From: Micromonospora sp. WMMD1082
GTDB taxonomy: Bacteria; Actinomycetota; Actinomycetes; Mycobacteriales; Micromonosporaceae
DNA length: 64,000 bases
Direction: 5' to 3'
Assembly (NCBI RefSeq): GCF_029626175.1
Contig: NZ_JARUBM010000002.1
Span: forward strand, 62,001-126,000
Shown in pieces: positions 18,696 through 29,524 of this stretch. Position 1 is the stretch's first letter. Every line of letters starts with the position of its first letter. Position numbers and translations under genes: made by a program. A model generated the notes under the pieces. It was not told the DNA's origin and ran no database searches. It saw nothing but the letters and a program-made list of their open reading frames with translations.

Positions 18696-19349
18696 TCACT
18701 CCGGCGGCGGCCCGGGCAGGCCGGTGCGCGGTGGGCGCAGCGTGGCCACCGGCGCGGACCAGCGTCGACGCAGGGCCACCAGGCGTACGCCGAAGACCAG
18801 CGCCGCGGCGGCGGTCAGCGGCATCGGCCCGGTGTGCCCGAGGTGGTGCAGAGCCACCACCACGATCGACCCGACGAGCGCCGCCAGGGCGTAGATCTCC
18901 CGCCGCAGCACCACCGGGATCTCCCCGGTGAGCAGGTCACGGCCGAGTCCGCCACCGATCGCGGTGAGCATGCCGATCAGTCCGGCGCCGACCGGCGGGA
19001 CCTGGGCGTCGAGGGCCTTGAGGGTGCCGGTGACGGTGAACAGGCCGAGCCCGGCCGCGTCCAGTACCAGGACGGTGGTACGCAGCCGGGCCAACTGCGG
19101 GTGCAGCCAGAAGACCGCCCCGGCGGTCACGGCGGCGGTGACCGCGTAGCGCCAGTCGGCGAACGCCAGCGGCGGGACCTCGTCGATCACCAGGTCCCGG
19201 ACGATCCCGCCACCGAGGGCGGCGACGAAGCCGACGAAGACGACGCCGAAGAGGTCGAGCCGTTTGGCCACCGCCGCGGAGGCACCCGAGGCGGCGAAGA
19301 CCGCGACACCGGCCAGGTCGGCCAGGAGCAGGGCGGTGGAGGTGGTCAC
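18696..19349 (-). CDS. TRIC cation channel family (UPF0126) membrane protein
   Basis: A 217-residue membrane protein made of two homologous three-helix repeats, each with a glycine motif: GGGIVRDL (about residue 46) and GGGLGRDLL (about 132). This internal duplication defines the prokaryotic TRIC / UPF0126 family, a trimeric monovalent cation channel in characterised cases. The last 25 residues are Arg/Pro-rich and cytoplasmic. It lies 193 bp after the helicase start on the same strand, and the gap shows no other gene. Confidence 0.85.
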   Translation of the reverse strand: MTTSTALLLADLAGVAVFAASGASAAVAKRLDLFGVVFVGFVAALGGGIVRDLVIDEVPPLAFADWRYAVTAAVTAGAVFWLHPQLARLRTTVLVLDAAGLGLFTVTGTLKALDAQVPPVGAGLIGMLTAIGGGLGRDLLTGEIPVVLRREIYALAALVGSIVVVALHHLGHTGPMPLTAAAALVFGVRLVALRRRWSAPVATLRPPRTGLPGPPPE

Positions 19350-19389
19350 CGCCGCAGGTTACGCCGACCGTCGTAAGGGCCGGCCAGGC

Positions 19390-19608
19390 TCACTCCCGGT
19401 ACGAGTCGTAGATCTCCTTGCACTTCGGGCAGACCGGCGAGCCGGGCTTGGGGGTCTTCGTCACCGGGAACGTCTCCCCGCACAGCGCCACGACGAAGGT
19501 GCCCATCACGGCACTCTCGGCGATTTTTTCCTTCCGGACGTAGTGGAACATCTCCGGACCGGTGTCGGCGTCCTTCAGCTCGGGACGTTCGAGGATCTGT
19601 GTGCTCAC
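19390..19608 (-). CDS. DUF3039 protein
   Basis: A 72-residue protein with an N-terminal STQILERPELKDADTG and a CGETF ... CPKCKEIYDSY arrangement suggesting a small zinc ribbon. DUF3039 is conserved in actinobacteria near sigB (Rv2708c in M. tuberculosis); its function is unknown. The GTG at 19608 has GGAGG 7 nt upstream, which rules out the longer open frame. Confidence 0.82.
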   Translation of the reverse strand: MSTQILERPELKDADTGPEMFHYVRKEKIAESAVMGTFVVALCGETFPVTKTPKPGSPVCPKCKEIYDSYRE

Positions 19609-19696
19609 GTCTGCACCTCCAACCGACAAGTTTGGCAGGTCACCTTGACCCGGTCCACCTGAGGTGACCTCGGTGGCGGGCGTACGGTGGGCGATT

Positions 19697-20632
19697 GTGA
19701 CCAACTTTCACCTTCGCTACGGCACGGAGGTGGCCCGGGCGCTGCGCGAGCACCGTCCCGTGGTCGCCCTGGAGAGCACCATCGTCTCGCACGGCCTGCC
19801 CCGGCCGGACAATCTCCGGGTGGCCCGGCAGATCGAACAGGTCGTCCGGGACGCCGGCGCGGTGCCGGCCACCATCGGCATGGTCGCCGGTGACCTCGTG
19901 GTCGGCCTCGACGATGCCGAACTGACCCGACTGGCCACCGCCGACGGCGTGACCAAACTCTCCGTACGCGATCTCGCGGTGGCCGCCGCGACCCGCGCGG
20001 ACGGTGCGACCACCGTGGCCGCGACCAGTGCCGTAGCCGCCGCGGCCGGCATCGGTGTGTTCGCCACCGGCGGGCTGGGCGGGGTGCACCGCGAGGCGGC
20101 GCAGACCTTCGACGAGTCGGCCGACCTGGTCACCCTGGCCCGCACCCCGATCGCGGTGGTCTGCGCCGGAGTCAAGTCGATCCTCGACGTGGGCGCCACC
20201 CTGGAACGGCTGGAGACGCTCGGGGTGGCCGTGCTCGGCTACCGTACCCGCCGGTTCCCGGGCTTCTTCATCACCGACGGCGGCTTCGATCTGGACTGGT
20301 CGGTCGACTCGCCGGAACTGGTCGCCGACGCACTGGTCGCCCGGGAGCAGCACGGCGTGCACCACGGCGGGCTGATCGTCGCCAACCCGCTGCCGACCGA
20401 CGAGCAACTCGACCCGGGCCTGCACGACCGCACCCTCGCCGACGGGTTGGCGCTGCTGGCGCGCGACGGGGTGAGCGGCAAGGCCGTCACGCCGTACCTG
20501 CTGGCCCACTTCCACTCCGCCACCGAGGGCGCCAGCCTGGCCGTCAACGTCCGGATCATCCTGCGCAACGCCGAGCTGGCGGCCCGGATCGCGATCGCCG
20601 TCGCCGACCGCCGTACCGACGCGCCCGCGTGA
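19697..20632 (+). CDS. psuG: pseudouridine-5'-phosphate glycosidase
   Basis: PsuG reversibly splits pseudouridine 5'-phosphate into uracil and ribose-5-phosphate. The 311-residue protein shows the family hallmarks [13 protein letters not shown] (about residue 25), [10 protein letters not shown], the catalytic-lysine region [24 protein letters not shown] and [10 protein letters not shown]. The GTG at 19697 starts VTNFHLRYG; its ribosome site is weak. The stop overlaps the next gene, a PfkB kinase, by 4 nt (GTGA), giving a kinase-glycosidase pair for pseudouridine breakdown and uracil salvage from degraded RNA. Confidence 0.93.
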   Translation: MTNFHLRYGTEVARALREHRPVVALESTIVSHGLPRPDNLRVARQIEQVVRDAGAVPATIGMVAGDLVVGLDDAELTRLATADGVTKLSVRDLAVAAATRADGATTVAATSAVAAAAGIGVFATGGLGGVHREAAQTFDESADLVTLARTPIAVVCAGVKSILDVGATLERLETLGVAVLGYRTRRFPGFFITDGGFDLDWSVDSPELVADALVAREQHGVHHGGLIVANPLPTDEQLDPGLHDRTLADGLALLARDGVSGKAVTPYLLAHFHSATEGASLAVNVRIILRNAELAARIAIAVADRRTDAPA

Positions 20633-21621
20633 GCGAGCGAACCATCGGGCTCGGCAGCGAGGCGACCGTCGGGGACGGCCCGGTTCATCGCGGCGGCGGC
20701 GAGCCGGGTGGGGCGGTTGCCGGGGGCGGCACCGGCCGCGTCCTGGTCGTCGGTGACGTGGTCACCGACGTGGTGGCGGTACTGGCCGGCGGGCTGACCC
20801 GCGGTTCGGACACCCCGGCGGCGATCCGTTTCACCGGCGGCGGTCAGGCGGCCAACACGGCGTCCTGGCTCGCCGCGCAGGGCGTACCGGTGACGTTGGT
20901 CGGCGCGGTCGGCGACGACCCCGCGGGACGGGATCGGCTGGCGGAACTGACCGCGGCCGGGGTCGACTGTGCGGTGGACCGGGTGGCCGGGTGCGCCACC
21001 GGCACGGTGATCGTGCTGGCCGCCGGCGACGAACGCACGATGATCACCGAGCGCGGCGCGAACGTACGGCTGCGCCCCGGGCACGTCGAGGCGACGCTGG
21101 CCGGTACGCCGGACGCGAGGCACCTGCACCTGTCCGGGTACACCCTGCTGGATGCCGACTCCCGGCCGGCCGGCCTGCGGGCGCTGGCCGCCGCCCGCCA
21201 GCGTGGCCTCACCACCAGCGTCGACGCGGCCTCGGCGGCGCCGCTGCGCGCCGTCGGACCAGCGAGCTTCCTGGGCTGGGTACGCGACGTCGACCTGCTG
21301 CTCGTGAACACCGACGAGGCGACGGTGCTGGCCGGCGGACTCGATCCGCCCGCTCAGGGACGGGCCCTGATCGCCTCGGCCCGACGGGTGGTGGTCAAGC
21401 GGGGCGGTGCCGGCGCGACCTGGGTCGACCGGGACGCCTCGGTGGTCACCTCGCCGGCCCGCCGGGTGGCGGTGCTCGACGTGACCGGGGCGGGTGACGC
21501 CTTCGCGGCCGGGCTGCTGGCCGCCTGGCTGGCGGGGGCGACGCCGTCGGCCGCCCTGCACCGGGCCGCCGACCTCGGCGCGGCGGCGGTCTCCCAGATC
21601 GGCGCCCGCCCGGCGCGCTGA
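20629..21621 (+). CDS. psuK: PfkB-family sugar kinase, probable pseudouridine kinase
   Basis: A ribokinase-fold kinase of 330 residues with [16 protein letters not shown] (substrate and fold motif, about residue 67), an [11 protein letters not shown] segment and the C-terminal anion-hole motif [11 protein letters not shown]. Coupling to psuG by a GTGA overlap strongly suggests it phosphorylates pseudouridine, but the substrate is inferred. The first 35-40 residues ([15 protein letters not shown]...) precede the kinase fold. Their DNA, GTGAGCGAGCGAACCATCGG, looks like a degraded relative of the dispersed cassette seen elsewhere here. An internal start near [11 protein letters not shown] cannot be excluded. 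Confidence 0.8.
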   Translation: MSERTIGLGSEATVGDGPVHRGGGEPGGAVAGGGTGRVLVVGDVVTDVVAVLAGGLTRGSDTPAAIRFTGGGQAANTASWLAAQGVPVTLVGAVGDDPAGRDRLAELTAAGVDCAVDRVAGCATGTVIVLAAGDERTMITERGANVRLRPGHVEATLAGTPDARHLHLSGYTLLDADSRPAGLRALAAARQRGLTTSVDAASAAPLRAVGPASFLGWVRDVDLLLVNTDEATVLAGGLDPPAQGRALIASARRVVVKRGGAGATWVDRDASVVTSPARRVAVLDVTGAGDAFAAGLLAAWLAGATPSAALHRAADLGAAAVSQIGARPAR

Positions 21622-21736
21622 ACGTCCCCGCAGACCGGCACCCGGTCGCCCGCTGAAGGCCCGTGCGGGCAAGCCCGCGCCCGCCCGGCCCGCTGAACGT
21701 CCGCGCCGTGCCGACCGGATCGGCGGCTCGGGCGGC

Positions 21737-22099
21737 TCAGGGCTCGGCGTCGATGACCCGGTGCGGCCGTTCCTCGGCGGCGAGGCTCATCGGTGCCGGC
21801 GGGGCGGCGGCCTCCGGGCGTGCCGAGAAGCGGTTGGCCAGCCGGTGACGCTCCTTCGGGGGCCGGTCGTTGGCCAGCAGCACCGCGACCCACGGGATGA
21901 GCACCATGCCGAGCGCGACCAGGGGCAGCCAGAGCCAGAGCAGGGGCGCCTTCGCGCCGACCAGGATCGCGCCGACGATCACGCAGGCGACCCGGACGCT
22001 CATCATCACGACGTACCGCCGCTGCCGGCTGGTCAGTTGGTCGTCCTGGCTGCGCGAGGCGTCGGTGATGAGGATCGGGCGGTACGCCTGACGCTTCAC
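21737..22099 (-). CDS. DUF3099 membrane protein
   Basis: A 120-residue protein with two transmembrane helices (VRVACVIVGAILVGA and LWLWLPLVALGMVLIPWVAVLLA) after a conserved N-terminal ILITDASRSQDDQLTSRQRRY, the DUF3099 signature. The function is unknown. The GTG at 22099 has GGAGGAGG 7 nt upstream. It converges on psuK; the 115-bp gap is GC-rich with short imperfect repeats of CCCGCCCGGCGCGCTGAACG type. Its mycobacterial counterpart (Rv2709) also lies near sigB. Confidence 0.82.
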   Translation of the reverse strand: MKRQAYRPILITDASRSQDDQLTSRQRRYVVMMSVRVACVIVGAILVGAKAPLLWLWLPLVALGMVLIPWVAVLLANDRPPKERHRLANRFSARPEAAAPPAPMSLAAEERPHRVIDAEP

Positions 22100-22208
22100 C
22101 GTGGTACCTCCTCCGGAGGGGTCACCCCCCATCCTGTCACCCGGACCGGGCCACCGGCGACGTTCGCCGCCCGAACGACGCGTGTTACGCACGTGGTACG
22201 CTCGCCAG

Positions 22209-22508
22209 GTGGGCAGCAGGTTCAGCTTCACCGACGAGGCGCTGGCGAACCTGAGGGTCTACGACGTCACACCGGGGGAAGTCTGGGAGGCCCTGCACAG
22301 CGGCCGGCGGGTCATCCGCCACCTGGGCGACGACGTGATGGTGGTCTACGCCACCACCGCTCGAGGGCGCCGGGTGGCCGTGCTGCTGGCCGAGGCCGAC
22401 GGGACCGACAACGACTGGGACGTCCTCTCCGCCCGTGAGCTGAGCGACGTCGAGACGAAACGCTACGACGAGGCCGTGCGGAGATCTCCGGAGACGAGGA
22501 GGCGGTGA
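22209..22508 (+). CDS. BrnT-like toxin candidate
   Basis: A 99-residue protein, RFSFTDEALANLRVYDVTPGEVWEAL ... VRHL-type strand pair ... WDVLSARELSDVETKRYDEAV. The small RelE-like fold outline and the near-terminal SAREL...E..Y recall BrnT/DUF4258 toxins, which are ribosome-dependent RNases in type II systems. The GTG at 22209 begins the conserved part; upstream codons are Pro/Arg-rich. Its TGA overlaps the next start (GTGA), and the next gene encodes a ribbon-helix-helix protein, the usual toxin-first order of brnTA. Family assignment is by pattern only. Confidence 0.55.
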   Translation: MGSRFSFTDEALANLRVYDVTPGEVWEALHSGRRVIRHLGDDVMVVYATTARGRRVAVLLAEADGTDNDWDVLSARELSDVETKRYDEAVRRSPETRRR

Positions 22509-22510
22509 CG

Positions 22511-22822
22511 ATGAACCGTCACGACGCGACCAAGCAGTTCCACAGCGGCGGCGACCGGTTCGCCGAGTTGCTCGAAGAGAGCCGCCCGGTGGAGCTGCCC
22601 ACCCCCGACACCGAAACCCCGATGGTCAGCCGCTCGGTCCGGCTGCCGCTGGACACGTACGAACGGGTCCGTGCCGCCGCCGACGCCCGGGGCATCGGCG
22701 TGACCACGCTGATGCGACAGTGGATCGAGGCGGGCCTCGCCGACCTGGACGACTCGGCCACCGTCTCGCTGGCCGATGTCCGCCGGGCCATCGCCTCCCT
22801 GGCCCACCCGAGCGCCGCCTGA
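22511..22822 (+). CDS. ribbon-helix-helix antitoxin candidate
   Basis: A 103-residue protein whose middle (RSVRLPLDTYERVRAAADARGIGVTTLMRQWIEAGL) is a ribbon-helix-helix DNA-binding unit of the CopG/BrnA sort. The N-terminal 40 residues would be the toxin-binding part. The start is either GTG 22505, overlapping the toxin stop, or ATG 22511; the second has GAGGAGG 6 nt upstream. RHH antitoxins normally repress their own operon; a promoter should lie in 22100-22208 and shares that gap with the DUF3099 promoter. Confidence 0.6.
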   Translation: MNRHDATKQFHSGGDRFAELLEESRPVELPTPDTETPMVSRSVRLPLDTYERVRAAADARGIGVTTLMRQWIEAGLADLDDSATVSLADVRRAIASLAHPSAA

Positions 22823-22859
22823 CGGTTAGGCCGCTCAGCGCGGCCCCGCGTACGGGTGT

Positions 22860-24107
22860 TCAGGTCGGGAAGCCGACGCCGCCGGGTTCCTCGCGGCCCA
22901 GCGGCGAGGCGGACATCTCCGGCGGACGACCGTAGCTGCGCTTCAGGTCGACGGCGGCCAGCCCGGCCAGCACGGCGGCGACCACGCACAGGGCGAGCAT
23001 CGGCGGTCCGAGCAGGAGCAGCGGAGCCGCGCCGGCCAGAACCAGGACGGCCAGCACCCGCGTCCGCGAGACCCGGTCGAAGATCTCGTACTCGAAGCGA
23101 CTCCGCCCGAGCAGGAACAGCACCGGTCCGCCGACGACGAAGAGCAGCCAGGACGGCTCGACCCGACCGAACGGCTCCGTGATCACCAGCTCGTATCCCA
23201 CGCCGGTGAACAGCACACCGAGCACCATGAGCAGGTGGGTCTGGGTCACCGACGCGCCGAGCCGACCGGGCGACCGGGCCAACCGCAGCGCCTCGACGAG
23301 CAGGTGGCCGGCCCGATGAAAGTAGATCCGCCAGAGCAGCGCGGTGATGAGGAAGGAGACCGCGAAGGCGCCGGCCGCCGTCGCGGAGAAGCCCTTCCCG
23401 CTGTAGGTCACTCCGATCACCAGGATCGTCTCGCCCAGCGCGATGAGGAAGATCTGCTGATAGCGCTCCGCGAGGTGCTCACCCGCTATCCGCCAGGCCG
23501 ACGGCGGTGCCGGGCCCAGCCAGGGCACCGGCCAGCCCAGCAGGAGCCCCGTCATGTCGATACCCAGGGCCACCGCCCACAGCCCGAGCCGCAGCTGGTC
23601 CGGCCCGAGCGCGCCGGCCAGCCAGAACACCCCGCCCGCGACCGCCCAGACGATCAGCCGCCACGGCACCGTCCGGCGTGGGTGGCGACCCAGCACGACG
23701 GAGATCAGCACCGGCCGGCCGATCATGACCACCAGGTACGCCAGCACGAACGGCAGCGCGCGTTCCTCGAAGGCCCGGGGCAGGGTCACGGCCATCACCA
23801 GGCTGCCGAGCATCGTGGCGACCACGACGAACTGGATCGTTTCCGCCTCCGGGTCGTACCGGCTGGTGACCCAGTTGATCAACGACCAGACGTGCCAGAG
23901 CGCAAGAAACAGGATCATGCTCTGGGCCAGGCCCATCACGGTCAGCCCCTGCTCGACCTCGTCGATGAGGCGCACCGAGACCCGGGTGAGCGCGAAGACG
24001 TACGCCAGGTCGAAGAAGAGCTCCAGGAAGGTGGCCCGTGGTGAGCCCGCCGCCTCGCGCAGCAGCGCGCCGCCCCGTCGTGCCACCATCGGTCGCCCCT
24101 CCGCCAT
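22860..24107 (-). CDS. low temperature requirement protein A (LtrA) family
   Basis: A 415-residue integral membrane protein with about 11 hydrophobic segments. The family hallmark FLELFFDLAYVFALTRVS occurs at residues 27-44, and a later segment holds RYQQIFLIALGETILVIG. LtrA was named from a Listeria mutant unable to grow in the cold; its transport substrate or enzymatic role is unknown. It lies 15 bp downstream of the HhH-GPD stop on the same strand. Confidence 0.85.
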   Translation of the reverse strand: MAEGRPMVARRGGALLREAAGSPRATFLELFFDLAYVFALTRVSVRLIDEVEQGLTVMGLAQSMILFLALWHVWSLINWVTSRYDPEAETIQFVVVATMLGSLVMAVTLPRAFEERALPFVLAYLVVMIGRPVLISVVLGRHPRRTVPWRLIVWAVAGGVFWLAGALGPDQLRLGLWAVALGIDMTGLLLGWPVPWLGPAPPSAWRIAGEHLAERYQQIFLIALGETILVIGVTYSGKGFSATAAGAFAVSFLITALLWRIYFHRAGHLLVEALRLARSPGRLGASVTQTHLLMVLGVLFTGVGYELVITEPFGRVEPSWLLFVVGGPVLFLLGRSRFEYEIFDRVSRTRVLAVLVLAGAAPLLLLGPPMLALCVVAAVLAGLAAVDLKRSYGRPPEMSASPLGREEPGGVGFPT

Positions 24108-24122
24108 CTCGGGCGGCGGCTG

Positions 24123-24704
24123 TCAGTCGCCGGTGGCCTTCGCCTTCGCCGCCGCCTTCATCTGCTTTTTGTACTCCCGGACGAGGCGCAGTGACTCGGC
24201 ATCGGTGACATCGGCGACGGATCGGTGCGCTTTCGGGTCGCCGTACGCGCCGGCCGCCTCCTGCCAGCCGGGCGGCTGCACCCCGAACCGCTTGCCGAGC
24301 AGGGCGAGGAAGATCTGCGCCTTCTGCCGGCCGAACCCGGGCAGCCCGGCGATCCGCGCGAGCAACTCGCGGCCGTCCGCCGGGTCGGCCCAGAGCCGGG
24401 CGGCATCGCCGTCGTAGCGCTCGACCAGCACCCGGCACACCTCCTGCACGCGGGCCGCCATCGCCTTGGGAAACCGGTGCAGCGCCGGCGGCTGGGCGAA
24501 CAGGGCGACCAGGGCCTCCGGGTCGTACCCGGCGAGTTCCCGGGCGTCCAGGTCGTGGCCGAGTCGCTGGGCCAGCACGTACGGCGAGGAGAAGGCCTTC
24601 TCCATCGAAACCTGCTGGTCGAGCACCATCCCGACCAGCAGGGCGAGCGGACTGCGCGCCAGCAGGCGGTTCGCCTCCGGGTCAATGGGCAGGGCGAGTG
24701 TCAT
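24123..24704 (-). CDS. HhH-GPD family base-excision-type protein
   Basis: A 193-residue protein with an HhH-GPD outline: a helical N-terminal half and the hairpin IAGLPGFGRQKAQIFLALLG (about residues 128-147). The usual catalytic Lys/Asp of Nth or the Asp of AlkA is not obvious, so glycosylase activity is uncertain; the protein belongs to the short actinobacterial HhH-GPD group. The ATG at 24704 has AGGA 8 nt upstream. A basic Lys/Ala tail ends the protein. Confidence 0.72.
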   Translation of the reverse strand: MTLALPIDPEANRLLARSPLALLVGMVLDQQVSMEKAFSSPYVLAQRLGHDLDARELAGYDPEALVALFAQPPALHRFPKAMAARVQEVCRVLVERYDGDAARLWADPADGRELLARIAGLPGFGRQKAQIFLALLGKRFGVQPPGWQEAAGAYGDPKAHRSVADVTDAESLRLVREYKKQMKAAAKAKATGD

Positions 24705-24800
24705 GCGCTCCATCCTGCCCGCACCGGGCTGGACGAGCGTAGACACCCACCCGGTTTCGTTGGTGGCGTCCCGCCGCTTAGGTCTGTGGGCGACGCGAAG

Positions 24801-24837
24801 CGGCCCGGCGGATCGGGTCGAGCCGTCCGCCGGGCCG
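24801..24837 (-). terminator. hairpin terminator after subtilase gene
   Basis: A 12-bp stem (24801-24812 with 24826-24837, arm CGGCCCGGCGGA) begins 14 bp beyond the protease stop codon on its strand. Confidence 0.65.
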
Positions 24838-24850
24838 GTTCATCTCAGGG

Positions 24851-26071
<1,221 letters not shown>

Positions 26072-26249
26072 CGTCTGCCTCCCTTACCTGGACGGCCGAC
26101 CGGGCTTCTGGCCGGGCGGTCCGTGCCATGGACTGAGTTGGAGAGATGCTAGCCTTTGATCGATGAATATGACAGGGATGGTCGTCGATTGATTGCGAAT
26201 GTCACGGGCGGCCGCACCCGGAGCTGTCGCCACCAGGCAGGATGACGGT

Positions 26250-27734
26250 GTGGACGGACACGACATGCTGCTCTCGCCGGCCGGCGTCGAGGCGCTACGG
26301 ACCGCGCTGACCCGGGCCGGGTTCACCGCCGACGGCATCGCCGCGCGGCTCGGCCCGCAGGCCACCGGCAGCGTGGCCCGCAACGACTTCCGGGCCGCCC
26401 TGCGCGCCACCACCGACCGGGATCCGCTCGCCACCCTGATCCGGGTGTTCATCTGCGAGCAGACCGAGCCGGAGGCCGCCGTGGCCGCCGCGCTGGCGCC
26501 GCTGCCGATCGCCGAGGCGCTCGACGCGGGGCTGGTGCAGCGGCACGGCGGCGGGCTGCGGATGGGCCTGGACCTCGAACCGTACGGCGACGACTGGTGG
26601 GTTCTGGCGGACGTGCCGGCCAGTTCCCGCCCCGGCCGCCCGTTGCCCGCCGAGCATGTGCTCGGCATCGGCGGCGCCACCCAGACGATGATCGGAGCGG
26701 CTGTCCGACATCCCGTGGAGAGCGCGCTCGACCTGGGCACCGGGTCGGGCGTACAGGCGCTGCACCTGAGCACCCACGCGCGCCGGGTCACGGCCACCGA
26801 CGTCTCGCGGCGGGCGCTGCGCTTCGCCGCCACCACCGCCGCGCTCAACGGCCTGGACTGGGAACTGCTGCACGGCGACCTGGTGGCGCCGGTCGCCGGT
26901 CGCCGCTTCGACCTGGTGGTGAGCAACCCACCCTTCGTGGTCGGCCCCGGCACCACCACGCACGTCTACCGCGACTCGGGCCGCGTCGGCGACGCGATCG
27001 GCGCCGAGTTGGCCGCCGCCGCGCCCGGGCTGCTCACCGTGGGCGGCACCATGCAGTACCTCGCCAACTGGGTACACGTGGCCGGCGAGGAGTGGGGCGA
27101 GCGGGTGGCCGGCTGGTTCGCCGGCACCGGCCTGGATGCCTGGGTGATCCAGCGCGAGGTCGCCGACCCGATGGCGTACGTCAACCTGTGGCTGACCGAC
27201 GTCGGCGAGGCGACCGACCCGCAGCGGATGGCCGACTGGCTCGACTGGTTCGACGCGCACAAGGTGGAAGCGATCGGCTTCGGCGTCGTCTCGCTGCGCC
27301 GGAGCGGACACGACGACCCCGTCCTGCGGGTGGAGGACCTGCGCCAGCGGGTGCAGGCGCCGATGGGCGACCGGATCGCCGCCTGGTTCGACCGGCAGGA
27401 CTGGCTGCGTGAGCAGGGCACCGAGGGACTGCTCGCCGCGCGCTACCGCGCCGCCGACGGCCTCCGGCTGCACCAGGAGGCGACCATGGGCACCGACGGG
27501 TGGGGGGTCGACCGCCAGGTCCTCACCATGCCGGCCGGGCTGCGCTGGTCGGAGGAGATCGACCCGCTGGTCCTCGCCCTGGTCGGCGGGGCCGACGGGC
27601 GGCTGCCGCTGCGCGACCAGCTCGCGCTGCTCGCCGTCGCGCACGACGTGGCCGTGGACGAGCTGGCCGAGGCGGCCGGACCGATCGTGGCGCACCTGGT
27701 CGAGCGGGGCTTCATCGAGCCGGCGCCGGCCTGA
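26250..27734 (+). CDS. class I SAM-dependent methyltransferase (DUF7059/HemK-like)
   Basis: A protein of about 494 residues. The N-terminal 130 residues form a helical domain of the DUF7059 type. The methyltransferase domain has motif [13 protein letters not shown] (about 165-176) and the amino-methylating motif NPPFVVGPG (about 232), which in HemK/RlmG-type enzymes binds a planar amide or base nitrogen. A C-terminal domain of about 180 residues follows. The target is unknown. The GTG at 26250 has AGGA 8 nt upstream; the next in-frame ATG is 26265. The stop overlaps the dtd start by one base (TGATG). Confidence 0.78.
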   Translation: MDGHDMLLSPAGVEALRTALTRAGFTADGIAARLGPQATGSVARNDFRAALRATTDRDPLATLIRVFICEQTEPEAAVAAALAPLPIAEALDAGLVQRHGGGLRMGLDLEPYGDDWWVLADVPASSRPGRPLPAEHVLGIGGATQTMIGAAVRHPVESALDLGTGSGVQALHLSTHARRVTATDVSRRALRFAATTAALNGLDWELLHGDLVAPVAGRRFDLVVSNPPFVVGPGTTTHVYRDSGRVGDAIGAELAAAAPGLLTVGGTMQYLANWVHVAGEEWGERVAGWFAGTGLDAWVIQREVADPMAYVNLWLTDVGEATDPQRMADWLDWFDAHKVEAIGFGVVSLRRSGHDDPVLRVEDLRQRVQAPMGDRIAAWFDRQDWLREQGTEGLLAARYRAADGLRLHQEATMGTDGWGVDRQVLTMPAGLRWSEEIDPLVLALVGGADGRLPLRDQLALLAVAHDVAVDELAEAAGPIVAHLVERGFIEPAPA

Positions 27735-28156
27735 TGCGGGCGGTGGTGCAGACGGTCGAGCGCGCCAGCGTCACGGTCGACGGCGAGGTGGTCGGTGCGA
27801 TCGCCGACGGGCTGCTGGTGCTGCTCGGGGTGACCCACACCGACACCCCCGAGACCGCCCGGACGATGGCCCGCAAGGTGCACGAGCTGCGCATCCTGGA
27901 CGACGAGCGGTCGGCGGCCGACACCGACGCGCCGATCCTGGTCGTCAGCCAGTTCACCCTGTACGGCGACGCCCGCAAGGGCCGCCGCCCGACGTGGACC
28001 GCGGCCGCCCCCGCCGAGGTGGCCGAGCCCTTGGTCGAGGCGGTGGTCGAGGCACTACGTCAGCGCGGCGCCGAGGTCCGCACCGGCCGCTTCCGCGCCC
28101 ACATGCTGGTGGAGAGCGTCAACACCGGCCCCCGCACCATCCTCCTCGACCTCTAG
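27734..28156 (+). CDS. dtd: D-aminoacyl-tRNA deacylase
   Basis: DTD removes D-amino acids (and glycine from tRNA-Ala) mischarged on tRNA. The 140-residue protein starts [18 protein letters not shown] and has both active-site motifs, SQFTLYGD (about residues 73-80) and the cross-subunit NTGPRT near the C-terminus. The length and full set of motifs match the family. Its start codon shares a base with the upstream methyltransferase stop, so the two are coupled. Confidence 0.94.
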   Translation: MRAVVQTVERASVTVDGEVVGAIADGLLVLLGVTHTDTPETARTMARKVHELRILDDERSAADTDAPILVVSQFTLYGDARKGRRPTWTAAAPAEVAEPLVEAVVEALRQRGAEVRTGRFRAHMLVESVNTGPRTILLDL

Positions 28157-28304
28157 CCCGCACCCCACCCTCCCGCAGCATGCCGGAAGGGGTGTCGGTT
28201 TCACGATCGCCTCACTCCCGTTTTACGCCCGAACCGCCAAGCTGTGTGTCACCGGCGGAACCGGGCCGGGGACACGGCACGCACGTGGACGGGGAGAGAC
28301 AGAG

Positions 28305-29315
28305 ATGGCCCAGAAGATGACGGAGCACCGGACGTACGCCGGCACCGAGGCGGAGCACGGCGTCGGCACCCTGACCGACCTGGACGCCACCGACGAACGC
28401 GGCGTCTCCACCGACCTGGTCCGGGCATACCTCAATGGCATCGGGCGGACGAAGCTGCTCACCGCCGCGCAGGAGGTGGATCTCGCGAAGCGGATCGAGG
28501 CCGGCCTCTTCGCCGAGGAGAAGCTGACCACCTGCACGCCGGTCTCCGCGGAGCTGCGTGCCGACCTGAAGCTGGTCGCCCAGCAGGGGCGGGCCGCCAA
28601 GAACCACCTGCTGGAGGCGAACCTCCGCCTGGTGGTGAGCATCGCCAAGCGCTACACGGGCCGTGGCATGGCCTTCCTCGACCTCATCCAGGAAGGCAAC
28701 CTCGGCCTCATCCGCGCCGTCGAGAAATTCGACTACACCAAGGGCTACAAGTTCTCCACCTACGCCACCTGGTGGATCCGCCAAGCCATCACCCGCGCCA
28801 TGGCCGACCAGGCCCGCACCATCCGCATCCCCGTCCACATGGTGGAGCAGGTGAACCGGATGGTCCGTGCCCGGCGGGAGCTGGCGGTCTCGCTGGGCCG
28901 GGAGCCGATGGTCGCCGAGGTGGCCCGCGCGCTCGACGTGCCGGAGTTCCAGGTGATCGAGCTGATCTCGTACGACCGGGAGCCGGTCAGCCTGGACCAG
29001 GCCGTCGGCGAGGACGGCGAGAGCGCGCTCGGTGACTTCGTCGCCGCTGTCGACCCGTCGGCCGAGCCGGGCGACGCCGCCGCCCAGGGCGAGCTGCGCA
29101 ACGAGGTGAGCATCGTGCTGGCCACCCTCTCCCAGCGCGAGCAGGCAGTGATCCGGCTGCGGTTCGGGCTCGACGACGGCCGGCAGCGCACCCTGGACGA
29201 GGTCGGTCGGGAGTTCGGCCTCTCCCGCGAGCGGATCCGGCAGATCGAGAAGGTGACGCTGCTCAAGCTGCGGGCCCCGGAGCGGGCGCAGCGGCTGGAG
29301 GCGTACGCCTGCTGA
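28305..29315 (+). CDS. sigB: group 2 sigma factor (SigB/Hrd type)
   Basis: A 336-residue sigma-70 factor lacking region 1.1 and the linker of HrdB. Region 1.2 is [20 protein letters not shown]. Region 2 has [20 protein letters not shown] and [17 protein letters not shown]. Region 4 ends [23 protein letters not shown]. Its position before ideR matches mycobacterial sigB (Rv2710), which serves stress and stationary-phase promoters nearly identical to those of the principal factor. The ATG has GGGGAGAG 10 nt upstream. The region-2 DNA is identical over 201 bp to hrdB. Confidence 0.9.
   Translation: MAQKMTEHRTYAGTEAEHGVGTLTDLDATDERGVSTDLVRAYLNGIGRTKLLTAAQEVDLAKRIEAGLFAEEKLTTCTPVSAELRADLKLVAQQGRAAKNHLLEANLRLVVSIAKRYTGRGMAFLDLIQEGNLGLIRAVEKFDYTKGYKFSTYATWWIRQAITRAMADQARTIRIPVHMVEQVNRMVRARRELAVSLGREPMVAEVARALDVPEFQVIELISYDREPVSLDQAVGEDGESALGDFVAAVDPSAEPGDAAAQGELRNEVSIVLATLSQREQAVIRLRFGLDDGRQRTLDEVGREFGLSRERIRQIEKVTLLKLRAPERAQRLEAYAC
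28643..28843 (+). repeat. 201-bp segment identical to 15520-15720
   Basis: Region-2 coding DNA of the second sigma gene, identical to hrdB. The flanks diverge at once: VVSIAK against VVSLAK on the left (GTGAGCAT against GTCTCGCT) and EQVNRM against EVINKL on the right. Confidence 0.95.
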
Positions 29316-29330
29316 GCTGATGGTGACCAG

Positions 29331-29358
29331 TCGGCCCCGGCAACGTTGCCGGGGCCGA
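29331..29358 (+). terminator. 28-bp perfect palindrome after sigB
   Basis: TCGGCCCCGGCAAC and its exact complement meet without a spacer, 16 bp after the sigB stop. It is a strong hairpin terminator without a U-tract. Confidence 0.8.
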
Positions 29359-29524
29359 CGTCGTGTGTGTGCCGCGCTCGCCGAGTGCGAGGCCGACCTG
29401 CGGGCGGGCGGCGCCGGCGGCTCGTGTCGCAGGGCCAGACCGGGGAGCTGATGGTCCAGAGTGGGTCTACCGGGAGCTTCACCCGACTCGCCGAACTGCT
29501 GGCGACGGCATCAGGAGGACAGCG

